Source: Nitratireductor sp. | GTDB lineage: Bacteria > Pseudomonadota > Alphaproteobacteria > Rhizobiales > Rhizobiaceae | Direction of reading: 5' to 3' | Assembly: GCA_020637805.1 (NCBI GenBank) | Contig: JACKJU010000009.1 | Location: 133,949 to 197,948, forward strand | Length of the DNA stretch: 64,000 nt | Shown: positions 19,117 to 26,649 of the stretch, piece by piece | Layout of the letters: every line of letters starts with the position of its first letter | Position numbering within the stretch: position 1 is the stretch's first letter | Translations under genes and position numbers: made by a program | Notes under the pieces: model-generated | Databases searched by the model: none | Told to the model about the DNA's origin: nothing | Seen by the model: only the letters and a program-made list of their open reading frames with translations

Positions 19117-20376
19117 ATGAGCAGCAAGACGGAAACCGGTTCTTACGATGTGGTGATCGCCGGTGGCGGCTATGTCGGGATGACAACCGCTGTCGCCATC
19201 GCCCACGAGGCCCCCCATCTCAGGGTCTGCGTCGTCGAGGGTGCGCCGGAGGAAGCGCTGTATTCAGACGAGCGGGCCTCGGCGATCGCCGCGGCTGCAA
19301 GGCGGATGCTGGAGTTCCTGGGTATCTGGCATATGATCGAGGATCATGCCCAGCCGATCACGGAGATGATCATTACCGACAGCAAGCTTTCCGACGTCAC
19401 GCGCCCGACCTTTCTGACTTTTGGAAGCGTGGAGGAGGAAGCGGGTCCGGACGGTCCGTTCGCGCACATGATGCCAAACAAGGAACTGGTACACGCGCTT
19501 CGCGAAAAGGCACGGAAACTTGGAATTGAACTGATCTTCAGTTCCGGCGTGACCGCGTTCGAGCGGCAAGGCCATGCCGTTGACGTGACACTTTCAGATG
19601 GCCGTCATCTCCCGGCTCGGCTCTTGGTGGCTGCAGACGGCGTTCGATCCAGGTTGCGCGAAATGGCAGGTATCAAGACCGTTCACTGGCCCTATGGACA
19701 ATGGGGCATTGTGACGACCGTTCGCCACGAACGCGATCACCAGGGAAGGGCAGAAGAACATTTCCTGCCCGCCGGACCGTTCGCCATTCTTCCTCTCAAG
19801 GGCATCGGTGCCGAAGGCAACCGCTCCTCTCTGGTCTGGACAGAGCGTGAGGAAGATGCCCGCCGCATTCTTGCGATGGACGAGTTCGGGTTCGAACTGG
19901 AACTTGAACAGCGGTTCGGGCACAAGCTCGGTGAAATCGAGGTGGAAGGACCGACTAAGGGTTTCCCGCTGGGGCTGACGCTATCTCGCGAATATATCGG
20001 CGAGCGTTTCGTACTGGCAGGAGATGCGGCGCACGGCGTGCATCCGATATCCGGCCAGGGTCTCAATCTGGGTTTCAAGGATGCCGCGGCCCTGGCGGAG
20101 GTCATCGTCGATGCAGACCGGCTCGGCCTGGACATCGGCTCCGTCAACGTGCTCGAGAGATACCAGCAATGGCGCCGCTTCGACGTGTGGCGGATGGGTG
20201 TCGTTACGGATGTGCTGAACCGGATGTTCTCCAACGACAATCCGCTGATGCGCGCGGCAAGGGACTTCGGCCTCGGCATGGTCGACCGATTGCCCGGCCT
20301 GAAGCGAATGTTCATCGACCAGGCCGCAGGCAAGCAGCAGGGTTCGCCGAAGCTGCTCAGGGGCGAAGGCCTGTAA
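19117..20376 (+). CDS. UbiH/UbiF/COQ6-family FAD-dependent hydroxylase
   Basis: A 419-residue flavoprotein monooxygenase expected to hydroxylate the ubiquinone ring precursor. The N-terminal dinucleotide fold is IAGGGYVGM. The family motifs are DERASAIAAA and the second FAD block GDAAHGVHPISGQGLNLGFKDA. Start ATG 19117 has GGAG 9 bases upstream. Alphaproteobacteria often use one or two such enzymes (UbiL/UbiH/UbiM types) with broad ring-position specificity, so the exact position cannot be named from sequence reading. Confidence 0.9.
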   Translation: MSSKTETGSYDVVIAGGGYVGMTTAVAIAHEAPHLRVCVVEGAPEEALYSDERASAIAAAARRMLEFLGIWHMIEDHAQPITEMIITDSKLSDVTRPTFLTFGSVEEEAGPDGPFAHMMPNKELVHALREKARKLGIELIFSSGVTAFERQGHAVDVTLSDGRHLPARLLVAADGVRSRLREMAGIKTVHWPYGQWGIVTTVRHERDHQGRAEEHFLPAGPFAILPLKGIGAEGNRSSLVWTEREEDARRILAMDEFGFELELEQRFGHKLGEIEVEGPTKGFPLGLTLSREYIGERFVLAGDAAHGVHPISGQGLNLGFKDAAALAEVIVDADRLGLDIGSVNVLERYQQWRRFDVWRMGVVTDVLNRMFSNDNPLMRAARDFGLGMVDRLPGLKRMFIDQAAGKQQGSPKLLRGEGL

Positions 20377-20430
20377 TTCGCTGTCACTTGAAAGGTGAAA
20401 CGGTCTGGCGGGGCCGGATACGAGGCATGG

Positions 20431-20640
20431 TCACGCCTTGCCGATTTCCTTGTCCGTGAGCGCACGCGCTTCGCCTGCAATCATCACCGGAATGCCATCC
20501 CTCACGGGGAAGGCTAGCCTTGCCGACCTTGAAAGCAGTTCCGCTCCATCTGCAGAAACCTCGAGCGGTCCGCCGCTGACGGGGCAGATCAGCGTCGACA
20601 GCAGCAGGGGATCGGTCGTCGGCTTTCTGCGATGCGCCAT
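20431..20640 (-). CDS. Trm112-family small protein
   Basis: This 69-residue protein has the Trm112/YcaR layout: a LLSTLICPVSGGPL start, then LAFPVRDGIPVMIAGEAR near the end. Trm112-like proteins bind and activate methyltransferases in eukaryotes; bacterial forms are less understood. The usual CPxC knuckle reads CPVS here, so the zinc site is incomplete. Start ATG 20640 fits the family. The in-frame extension to 20757 has no ribosome binding site and overlaps the divergent upstream region of the next gene. Confidence 0.85.
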   Translation of the reverse strand: MAHRRKPTTDPLLLSTLICPVSGGPLEVSADGAELLSRSARLAFPVRDGIPVMIAGEARALTDKEIGKA

Positions 20641-20757
20641 GTTTTTCAATTTCTTCAAGGAAGCATTCTGGCGCCCATACCGGCGTTCTTCTTGACAGGA
20701 GTCAAGGTTTTTTCCCCTCGCCCGGTCTAGGAAAGAGACGGGAGAAGGAGGTGTCAC

Positions 20758-21330
20758 ATGTATTGTTCGAATTGCGGCACACAGATACCGGAGAATGCTA
20801 GGTTTTGTCCCAAGTGCGGCAAGGCCGTGGGAGATGAGGGAGCGGATCGAGGCGCACCGGCAACCGTAGCTCAGGCCACTGTCGCTCCGGCAACGGGCGG
20901 CACGGCTTCAGTTCCAAAGCGGAAAATGGCGCTCTGGAAGAAGATTGCCATAGGCTTGGTCTTGCTGATCGTGTTGGCGGTAGGCCTGTCGATCATGGCC
21001 ACTGCGCCTCTCGTCAAGCCGATCGAGGCGCATCTTGCGCTGCTCAAGGCGGGAGATATCGAAGGTGCCTACGCCCAGACATCCGGCGTCTTCAAGCAGG
21101 AGACGTCCAGAGAGGCGTTCGTCCGGTTCATCGCTGCAAGGCCGGTACTGAAAGAGATCACCAGTCACACCTTCAACAGCAGGACGCGTGAAAACGGGAT
21201 CGGCACCGTCTCCGGTACGCTGACGGCACAAGACGGCACCGTAATTCCGGTGATGTACAGGCTGGTCCAGGAGAACGGTGAGTGGCGGATACTCTCGATC
21301 ACGTTCAATCCGTCGGAAAATGCCAACTAG
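20758..21330 (+). CDS. Zinc-ribbon membrane protein with DUF4864-like domain
   Basis: A 190-residue protein with three parts. Residues 3-20 form a zinc ribbon (C3-x2-C6 ... C17-x2-C20) and are followed by an A/T/P-rich linker. One membrane segment lies near residues 61-82 (KIAIGLVLLIVLAVGLSIMA). The C-terminal 100 residues (HLALLKAGDIEGAYAQTS ... YRLVQENGEWRILSITF) look like an NTF2-like/DUF4864 fold placed outside the membrane. Function unknown. The ribosome binding site AAGGAGG lies 7 bases before ATG 20758. It is read in the same direction as the unknown exported protein 119 bases downstream. Confidence 0.8.
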   Translation: MYCSNCGTQIPENARFCPKCGKAVGDEGADRGAPATVAQATVAPATGGTASVPKRKMALWKKIAIGLVLLIVLAVGLSIMATAPLVKPIEAHLALLKAGDIEGAYAQTSGVFKQETSREAFVRFIAARPVLKEITSHTFNSRTRENGIGTVSGTLTAQDGTVIPVMYRLVQENGEWRILSITFNPSENAN

Positions 21331-21449
21331 ATCGCACAACTGAAGGACGGGCGCCGGGCGCGTTCTTCAAGCGGGCAACATCGCGAGTGATACCGGCGGA
21401 TACGATCCCGGGGATCCTGGGGCAAGCGCCGGAAAAAGGGAGAAGCACG

Positions 21450-22736
21450 ATGACCAGAATACTAGCTGCATTGCTTTCCATGGTCTTGTTTGCGGGGATT
21501 TCCCCGGACAAGGCTCCAGCTGCATCGATCGACCTTGGCGGGATCAAGCTGCGCTTGCCAAGCGTCAAGGTGAAGCCGGTCTACAAGCCAAAACGCAAGA
21601 CAACGACCAGTTCTTCAACGGCGCAGGATCTCGCGGCCAGCGATCCGGTCTGGCATGTCGAGAACCAGGAAGGCCTGCTCTACGCGACAAACAACCAGGG
21701 CATCTGGATAGGCTACACTGAAACGGGCGACATGGTCATGCAGCTGGAGGCGTATGAACCGTTGCCAGGCCAGCAGGGCGACCTGATCCCGGTAACAGCC
21801 GAGATAAACGGCAAGTTCTACACGACGATGAGCGGCAGGGTGGCGAATGCGAACATGCTGGTCGTCGACAATGTGGAGCCGGTACTTGAACGGTTCATGA
21901 CCGGTCGCAACGTCTCGCTGCTGTTCGGCGGAAATCTGATCTACACCCATTTGAAGGGTTCGAGCGCAGCCATCCGCCAAGTCCGCTCGGGTGCAGAGGT
22001 TCAGAGCAGGCTCAATGCCAGAGGACTGGTCAAGCCTGCGGCGAATGATCAGGCCGTGCAGGATACCAATATCATCCGCTACTTCCTTCCAGGCGTCGAG
22101 GATACCGGTGAGGCAGAGGTCCGCTTCGATATCGTCGAAGGTACGGGACTGGTGCTTTACATGCGCTTTCTCCAGATCCCCGGTCAGGGCGATCCTACCC
22201 ACGCCATACCGTTGACGACGAGTGAGACCCGGCGTGCGATCGCGCTTCTCCGCAAGGGCGAGGAATGGACGGACGTCGCCCGGCAAAACAGGGTTGGGCT
22301 ATTTTCCAAACGGATCGGTTTCGCCGATGATGAGAATGGAGTTGCAACAGAAGAAGCGGCGAACACGGAAGGGCAGGATGAAAACAATCCGCCACCGGAC
22401 GAGGGCAATTCTGTCGCCGGTGAAAGTCTTGGTGCCGGAGAAACGGTTTCGCAGAGCGCTCGGGACCAGGCGAACGATCCCTCATCACAGGGACAAGCGC
22501 CTGCGCCTGACAAGGAAGCTCTCGATTTCGTCGCAGTAAACTTCAATTCCTATGAGGACGGTTCCACCAGTATTCAGGTCGAACATTCCGTCAAGGGCTA
22601 TTCGCGCCGCTTCAACCTGCAAGTCGACCAAGCGCTCAAACTGGCGGATTCGCTTGAGGCAACACTGGAGCAAGCCAGTTTCCGCCTCGAGAAAAGGGAA
22701 TTCGACAAGGAGGGCGTAGACAGCCTGTTCAAGTAA
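21450..22736 (+). CDS. Exported protein of unknown function
   Basis: This 428-residue protein has a signal peptide (MTRILAALLSMVLFAGIS, likely cleaved near APAAS) and a basic, S/T-rich stretch (about 40-60). A globular region of about 230 residues follows, containing WHVENQEGLLYATNNQGIWI. Then comes an acidic N/Q/G/E-rich linker (about 295-350), and a C-terminal domain (FNSYEDGSTSIQVEHSVKG ... LADSLEATLEQ) that is charged and partly helical. No known family was recognised. ATG 21450 has AAAGGGAG 7 bases upstream. It probably acts in the periplasm or on the cell surface with its zinc-ribbon neighbour (inferred from proximity only). Confidence 0.75.
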   Translation: MTRILAALLSMVLFAGISPDKAPAASIDLGGIKLRLPSVKVKPVYKPKRKTTTSSSTAQDLAASDPVWHVENQEGLLYATNNQGIWIGYTETGDMVMQLEAYEPLPGQQGDLIPVTAEINGKFYTTMSGRVANANMLVVDNVEPVLERFMTGRNVSLLFGGNLIYTHLKGSSAAIRQVRSGAEVQSRLNARGLVKPAANDQAVQDTNIIRYFLPGVEDTGEAEVRFDIVEGTGLVLYMRFLQIPGQGDPTHAIPLTTSETRRAIALLRKGEEWTDVARQNRVGLFSKRIGFADDENGVATEEAANTEGQDENNPPPDEGNSVAGESLGAGETVSQSARDQANDPSSQGQAPAPDKEALDFVAVNFNSYEDGSTSIQVEHSVKGYSRRFNLQVDQALKLADSLEATLEQASFRLEKREFDKEGVDSLFK

Positions 22737-22755
22737 AATCCGCGCGTTGCCAATC

Positions 22756-22790
22756 GATGCCTGGCTGCAAATGCCAGGCATCTTGCTATT
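22756..22790 (+). terminator. Terminator-like hairpin after the unknown exported gene
   Basis: A perfect 10-bp stem GATGCCTGGC/GCCAGGCATC with a 7-base loop is followed by TTGCTATT. It lies 19 bases past the stop codon, between two convergent genes. Confidence 0.75.
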
Positions 22791-22828
22791 CCGGCAAATT
22801 AGGTTGAGCCAGAAAGCCTACGCGGCAT

Positions 22829-23494
22829 CTACTGCAGTGTGCCGTTTTCATCGCCATCGCCGGCCAGCAGCATGTCGGTAAGTGCGATCAGCGTTTCTGC
22901 CCGCTCAGTCAGGGTTCCGGCTTCCAGCAATGCCTGCTTTTCGGCTGGGCCGTAGGGACTCATCATGCAAAGTGCTGTGACGAGCGTGCAATCGTCGGTA
23001 TCCTCGATCGAGTCCCAATCGGCGCGCATGTTGTTCTGATCGAGGAAGCGGCGCAGCGTTTCGAGCAGGCGCTCCCTGTCGACGTGACCTTGCAGGCACC
23101 TGTCCTGCAGGTCCGCCTCATTGGGCCGGACCCGCGCGAGACGAAATCCATCCTGCATTCCGGTTTCTTCGACAATCGAGAACCGGCATATGCCTGACAG
23201 GCTGATAAGATAGCGACCGTCGCCGGTTTCCTGAAAGCCGGTGATGCGGCCGATGCAGCCTGTTTGCGCCAGGCTTGGCCCGTTTTCGCACATGCCGCCG
23301 GCAAGCGATGGCTGGATCATTCCGATCAACCGGTTGCCCTTCATGGCGTGATCGGTCATCGCCTTGTAGCGCGGCTCGAAAATGTTGAGCGGCATGTCGC
23401 CGCCCGGCAGCAGCAATGCCCCGGACAATGGAAAAACTGGAATGATTTCCGGTATGTCCGAGGGAGTGGAATAGACCTGATTGCCTGCCCTCAT
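22829..23494 (-). CDS. LON peptidase substrate-binding domain protein
   Basis: A 221-residue protein equivalent to the N-terminal (substrate-recognition) domain of Lon protease with no ATPase or protease part. It opens with IPVFPLSGALLLPGGDMPLNIFEPRY, typical of the family. Proteins of this kind are common in alphaproteobacteria, and their role (adapter or protein-quality factor) is not established. It lies downstream of cnoX on the same strand (203-base gap), in keeping with a proteostasis theme. ATG 23494 has GGAG 11 bases upstream. Confidence 0.9.
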   Translation of the reverse strand: MRAGNQVYSTPSDIPEIIPVFPLSGALLLPGGDMPLNIFEPRYKAMTDHAMKGNRLIGMIQPSLAGGMCENGPSLAQTGCIGRITGFQETGDGRYLISLSGICRFSIVEETGMQDGFRLARVRPNEADLQDRCLQGHVDRERLLETLRRFLDQNNMRADWDSIEDTDDCTLVTALCMMSPYGPAEKQALLEAGTLTERAETLIALTDMLLAGDGDENGTLQ

Positions 23495-23697
23495 GTTTTG
23501 GCTACTCCGTACAGTTCCAAGACCGTTTGAGCGGCGTCGTGTTTGCGGCTCATGTTACGGAGAAGTTGGTGCGAAGACAGGCAAACTCAAGCCCGGCCAG
23601 GATCAAGTTTTCCGATTTGCACCGGCAAACTGCTCCTTCGCTGCCGATTCCGGCCGCAAGACCGGTTCTGGTTGCTAACAACCGGCCTGGCCAGAAG

Positions 23698-24696
23698 TCA
23701 GGAAAACAGAAGTGAGGAAAGCCTGCGGCGAGCGGCAAGAGTGGCCTCGTCCATCGGCCCCCAGGCTTCGAAGAACTTGAGCAGCTGTTCGCGTGCGCCG
23801 TCTTCATTCCAGCCACGATCGCGGGCAACAATCTCCAGCAGCTGATCGGCTGCTTCCTCGCGCTTGCCATGGGCATTGAGCGCCAGCGCCAGGTCGAAAC
23901 GCGCCTGGTGGTTCTTCGGGTTTTCTTCCACGAGCGCCTGCAATCCTGCCAGATCGCCAAGGTTTTCTGCCTGGGCGCGCAGTTCCAGCGCTGAATTCAG
24001 TGCCTTGACGGACGGGTTGTCTTCGTGGCCTTCGAATGTCTCGGCGATCTGCTTTGCCGCTTCGATATTGTCCAGTTCGAAATGGGCCATGCCGAGACCG
24101 GCCATGGCCTCGATGGATTCCGGGTTTTTCTGGACCAGCATGGAATAGAGCTGACCTGCCTGTTCATACTGCTTCTCGGACATCAGCTTGGCAGCGACTT
24201 CCAGTCCGTCTTCCAGTTCGGAGGCTCCCGTTGGACCGACAAGCTTTTCGATGAACTTTGCAATCTCGCCTTCGGGTTTAGCACCCATGAAGGCGTCCTT
24301 GGGCTGGCCGCCGACGAACGCCACCACCGCAGGAATCGACTGGATGCCCATCTGTCCCGCAACCTCGGGGTGATCATCGATGTTCATCTTGACCAGCTTC
24401 ACCTTGCCGCCTGCCTTGGCGACCGCGCTCTCGATTGCGGGTCCCAACTGACGGCACGGTCCGCACCACGGTGCCCAGAAATCGACGAGTACGGGAAGCT
24501 GTTTCGATGCTTCGATGACTTCCGACATGAATTCGGCAGTCGAGATGTCCTTTACCGGCCCTGCGGCTGCGGGTGCGCTGGCCGAGGCCGAGCGGGGTGC
24601 AAGCGGGGAGGTGCCCAGTTCAGGCTGCTGACCGCCATAGTCCACATTTGCGCTCATCTGGCCGCCAAAGCTGCCATATTCGTTGTTTCCAGCCAT
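23698..24696 (-). CDS. cnoX: Chaperedoxin CnoX (thioredoxin + TPR co-chaperone)
   Basis: A 332-residue protein with an unstructured G/A/P-rich N-terminus (1-45), a thioredoxin domain (about 48-160) with the active site W77-C78-G-P-C81, and C-terminal TPR-like helical repeats (about 170-330). CnoX/YbbN is a holdase that protects proteins and passes them to GroEL or DnaK. In E. coli the active site is degenerate (SQHC). Here the full WCGPC is kept, so disulphide reductase activity is likely. ATG 24696 has AGGA 8 bases upstream, inside the first of three tandem repeats. Confidence 0.93.
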   Translation of the reverse strand: MAGNNEYGSFGGQMSANVDYGGQQPELGTSPLAPRSASASAPAAAGPVKDISTAEFMSEVIEASKQLPVLVDFWAPWCGPCRQLGPAIESAVAKAGGKVKLVKMNIDDHPEVAGQMGIQSIPAVVAFVGGQPKDAFMGAKPEGEIAKFIEKLVGPTGASELEDGLEVAAKLMSEKQYEQAGQLYSMLVQKNPESIEAMAGLGMAHFELDNIEAAKQIAETFEGHEDNPSVKALNSALELRAQAENLGDLAGLQALVEENPKNHQARFDLALALNAHGKREEAADQLLEIVARDRGWNEDGAREQLLKFFEAWGPMDEATLAARRRLSSLLFS

Positions 24697-24705
24697 GATA
24701 TCATT

Positions 24706-24760
24706 CCTGTCCGTTTGCGAGGGGCCTGTCCGTTTGCGAGGGCCTGTCCGCTTGCAAGGT
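24706..24760 (-). repeat. Three tandem 18-19 bp repeats overlapping the cnoX ribosome binding site
   Basis: On the plus strand the unit CCTGTCCGTTTGCGAGGG occurs at 24706-24724 (with one extra G), 24725-24742 (exact) and 24743-24760 (CCTGTCCGCTTGCAAGGT, 3 changes). Read on the minus strand, each unit ends in CGGACAGG, and the copy next to cnoX supplies the AGGA used as its Shine-Dalgarno. The repeats fill the space between the cnoX start and the ProX-type gene stop. Confidence 0.9.
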
Positions 24761-24794
24761 GATGCGAATTCTTGCGGTCTGCCGGCAAGAGGTT

Positions 24795-25328
24795 TCAGCT
24801 TTCGCCGGCGCCGTCGTCATTTCCCGACAGTTTCACGATAAGCGGTTCGTGACCGACGGCGGCAAGAAACGCCAGCAAATCCTCTCGAGAGATGGTGGTT
24901 GTCATCGTATTGGTCAATGGGTGGCAATTGATGCGGTCATATTGCAGCAGGGGCTCATCGATCACCACCTTGACGCGGTTCGTGGTGTCGTTCAACGGCG
25001 CGAACGCGTTGACCGAACCGGGTTCCACCCCGAGATATTCCATGAGTTTATCCGGCTTGCCGAAGGATACCCGGCTTGATGCGCCGATCATCCTGTGAAG
25101 CTGGTTCAGCGGCAACTGCGCATGGTTCTCCGCAACAATCAGAAAGTAGTTGTCTTTCTTGTCCTTGACGAAGAGGTTCTTGGTATGGCCGCCGGGAAAC
25201 ATCGCTGTGACGTGTTCGGATTCCTCGACGGTGAAGACGGCTTCGTGGGTGTAGGTCTTTGTCTCGAACCCCATCTCGTCGAGTCTCGCCAGAAGTTCGG
25301 CTGGGCTGGTTGGCAGATGGTCCGTCAT
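24795..25328 (-). CDS. Prolyl-tRNA synthetase-associated (ProX/YbaK-type) editing protein
   Basis: A 177-residue YbaK/INS-fold protein of the free-standing ProXp group, which deacylates mischarged tRNA (typically Ala-tRNAPro). Family blocks: PTSPAELLARLDEMGFETKTYTHEAVFTVEES, GGHTKNLFVKDKKDNYFLIV with the catalytic lysine region, and SVNAFAPLNDTTNRVKVVIDEPL. ATG 25328 is placed at the family N-terminus; the frame is open further upstream, but that extension is unlike the family. It precedes cnoX on the same strand with 98 bases between. Confidence 0.9.
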   Translation of the reverse strand: MTDHLPTSPAELLARLDEMGFETKTYTHEAVFTVEESEHVTAMFPGGHTKNLFVKDKKDNYFLIVAENHAQLPLNQLHRMIGASSRVSFGKPDKLMEYLGVEPGSVNAFAPLNDTTNRVKVVIDEPLLQYDRINCHPLTNTMTTTISREDLLAFLAAVGHEPLIVKLSGNDDGAGES

Positions 25329-25576
25329 TTTCGGCAGTCCTGTGCAGCAGGTTTCGTTCACCTGGAGATTTGTGGGTCGTGTTTTGCCGGGTTTGATCAC
25401 CATTTGCAACCTGGGCCTGCCGCGCTTTCCGCGCCGGGACCAAATGGTGGCGTGCCGTTGGCGGATTGCCTTGGCGCTGCCACAGGTGTTCATGCATGTG
25501 CCGCGATGCGGTGCGTGCGAAAGTGTCAAAAACGCTCTTGCAATTGGTTCCAAGTTCAGTCATAGAGTGCGCCGTC

Positions 25577-25597
25577 CGGCGGGGCCATGTCCCGCCG
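25577..25597. other. Small hairpin upstream of tRNA-Gly
   Basis: CGGCGGG and CCCGCCG form a 7-bp stem around the loop GCCATGT, 14 bases before the tRNA. No T-run follows on either strand. It may only reflect base composition. The rest of 25329-25611 shows no gene. Confidence 0.4.
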
Positions 25598-25611
25598 CAA
25601 GCACCAAGTGA

Positions 25612-25686
25612 GCGGGTGTAGCTCAGGGGTAGAGCACAACCTTGCCAAGGTTGGGGTCGTGGGTTCGAATCCCATCGCCCGCTCCA
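25612..25686 (+). tRNA. tRNA-Gly (anticodon GCC)
   Basis: A 75-base cloverleaf. Acceptor arm GCGGGTG pairs with CGCCCGC at the 3' end and is followed by T and the encoded CCA. D-loop AGCTCAGGGGTAGAGC, anticodon stem CAACC/GGTTG with loop TTGCCAA (anticodon GCC at 25644-25646), and T-arm GTGGGTTCGAATCCCAT are all present. It reads the glycine codons GGC and GGT. It is a single tRNA, not beside an integrase. Confidence 0.98.
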
Positions 25687-25754
25687 GTTTTCCGGTCAAG
25701 TCAGCGTGAATTATCGCCCCCAGGGGCAACGGCGTTGCGTCTGGAAGTGTGCGT

Positions 25755-26645
25755 TCAGTTCTTCCCACCGTCCACCACCAGCATGTCCACCGATTGTGAA
25801 CTCAATTGTGCACCGGCAGTGCGCATGGTTCCCTTGACCGGCGAGACGTCGAAATAGTCGCGGCCTACCGCGACGACGACGTGATCGTCCCCGGCCATCA
25901 TGTTGTTCGTGGGATCGAATTCCACCCAGCCCATCTCGAAGCCGCACCATGCCCTGACCCAGGCATGCATGGCGTCTGCACCCTCGAGACGCGGTTGGCC
26001 CTCCGGTGGAATGGTGCGCAGAAAGCCGCTCACGTAACCGGCAGGAATTGACAGGCTGCGCAGCGCGGAAATGGCAATGTGCGTGAAGTCCTGGCAAACG
26101 CCCCGGCGGTTGGAAAACGCCGTTTCCAGCGGCGTATCCACCGCTGTTGCCTCCGGATCGAATGTCATCTCGGAGTGAAGGGCTGAGCAGACTGCACCCA
26201 CTGCCTGAAAGGCGCTCATCGTTTCGCAGCCGAGGGAGTTTGCCCACCGCGAAATCTGTGAGACACGCCGTATGCGCGGTGATTGTCCGGTGAAATGAAC
26301 CGGTGAGTCGCCGGTCATTCCGGTCGTCTGCCTGACTTCGCGCTGCAAATCCGCTAGACCCGGCGACATGTCGAGCAATTCCGGCGGCGCAAAACGCTCG
26401 ACACGTGCGCGCAACCGGAACGCAAGCTCGTCCACGGGATCGTGAAACGCAATCGACACGAACTGGTTGCCGAAGAAATCCTTACCGGGAATGCGCTCCG
26501 GGGGAATTGGGTCGATATCGAGCGAAGAGGCAATCACCCGCTGCATGCCATCAATGCCGGCCGGTTGCATGTGCAACAGGTGATAGCCGGCATCCGCCTG
26601 GGCTTCGTAGGAATAGGTGATTTCCAGGTGAATGTCGTAAAGCAT
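25755..26645 (-). CDS. Transglutaminase-like cysteine protease family protein
   Basis: A 296-residue protein with the bacterial transglutaminase N-terminal beta domain (about 1-85) and a transglutaminase core. The catalytic triad can be seen as C in NRRGVCQDFTH, H in DAMHAWVRAWC and D in VEFDPTNN. Related enzymes act on amide or peptide bonds; substrates for this subgroup are not known. It begins 4 bases after the stop of the ATP-grasp/alpha-E gene, so it is the third gene of a tight operon with two proteins predicted to make or modify peptides. No signal peptide was seen, so a cytosolic role is likely. Confidence 0.9.
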   Translation of the reverse strand: MLYDIHLEITYSYEAQADAGYHLLHMQPAGIDGMQRVIASSLDIDPIPPERIPGKDFFGNQFVSIAFHDPVDELAFRLRARVERFAPPELLDMSPGLADLQREVRQTTGMTGDSPVHFTGQSPRIRRVSQISRWANSLGCETMSAFQAVGAVCSALHSEMTFDPEATAVDTPLETAFSNRRGVCQDFTHIAISALRSLSIPAGYVSGFLRTIPPEGQPRLEGADAMHAWVRAWCGFEMGWVEFDPTNNMMAGDDHVVVAVGRDYFDVSPVKGTMRTAGAQLSSQSVDMLVVDGGKN

Positions 26646-26649
26646 GGCA

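Noticed and set aside
23640..23700. CCGGTT...AACCGG as a terminator in the cnoX/LON-domain gap
   Set aside because: The stem is 6 bp with a 12-base loop and no T-run on the relevant strand.
24706..24760. CRISPR array
   Set aside because: The three units are directly adjacent with no spacers, and no cas genes are present anywhere in the window.
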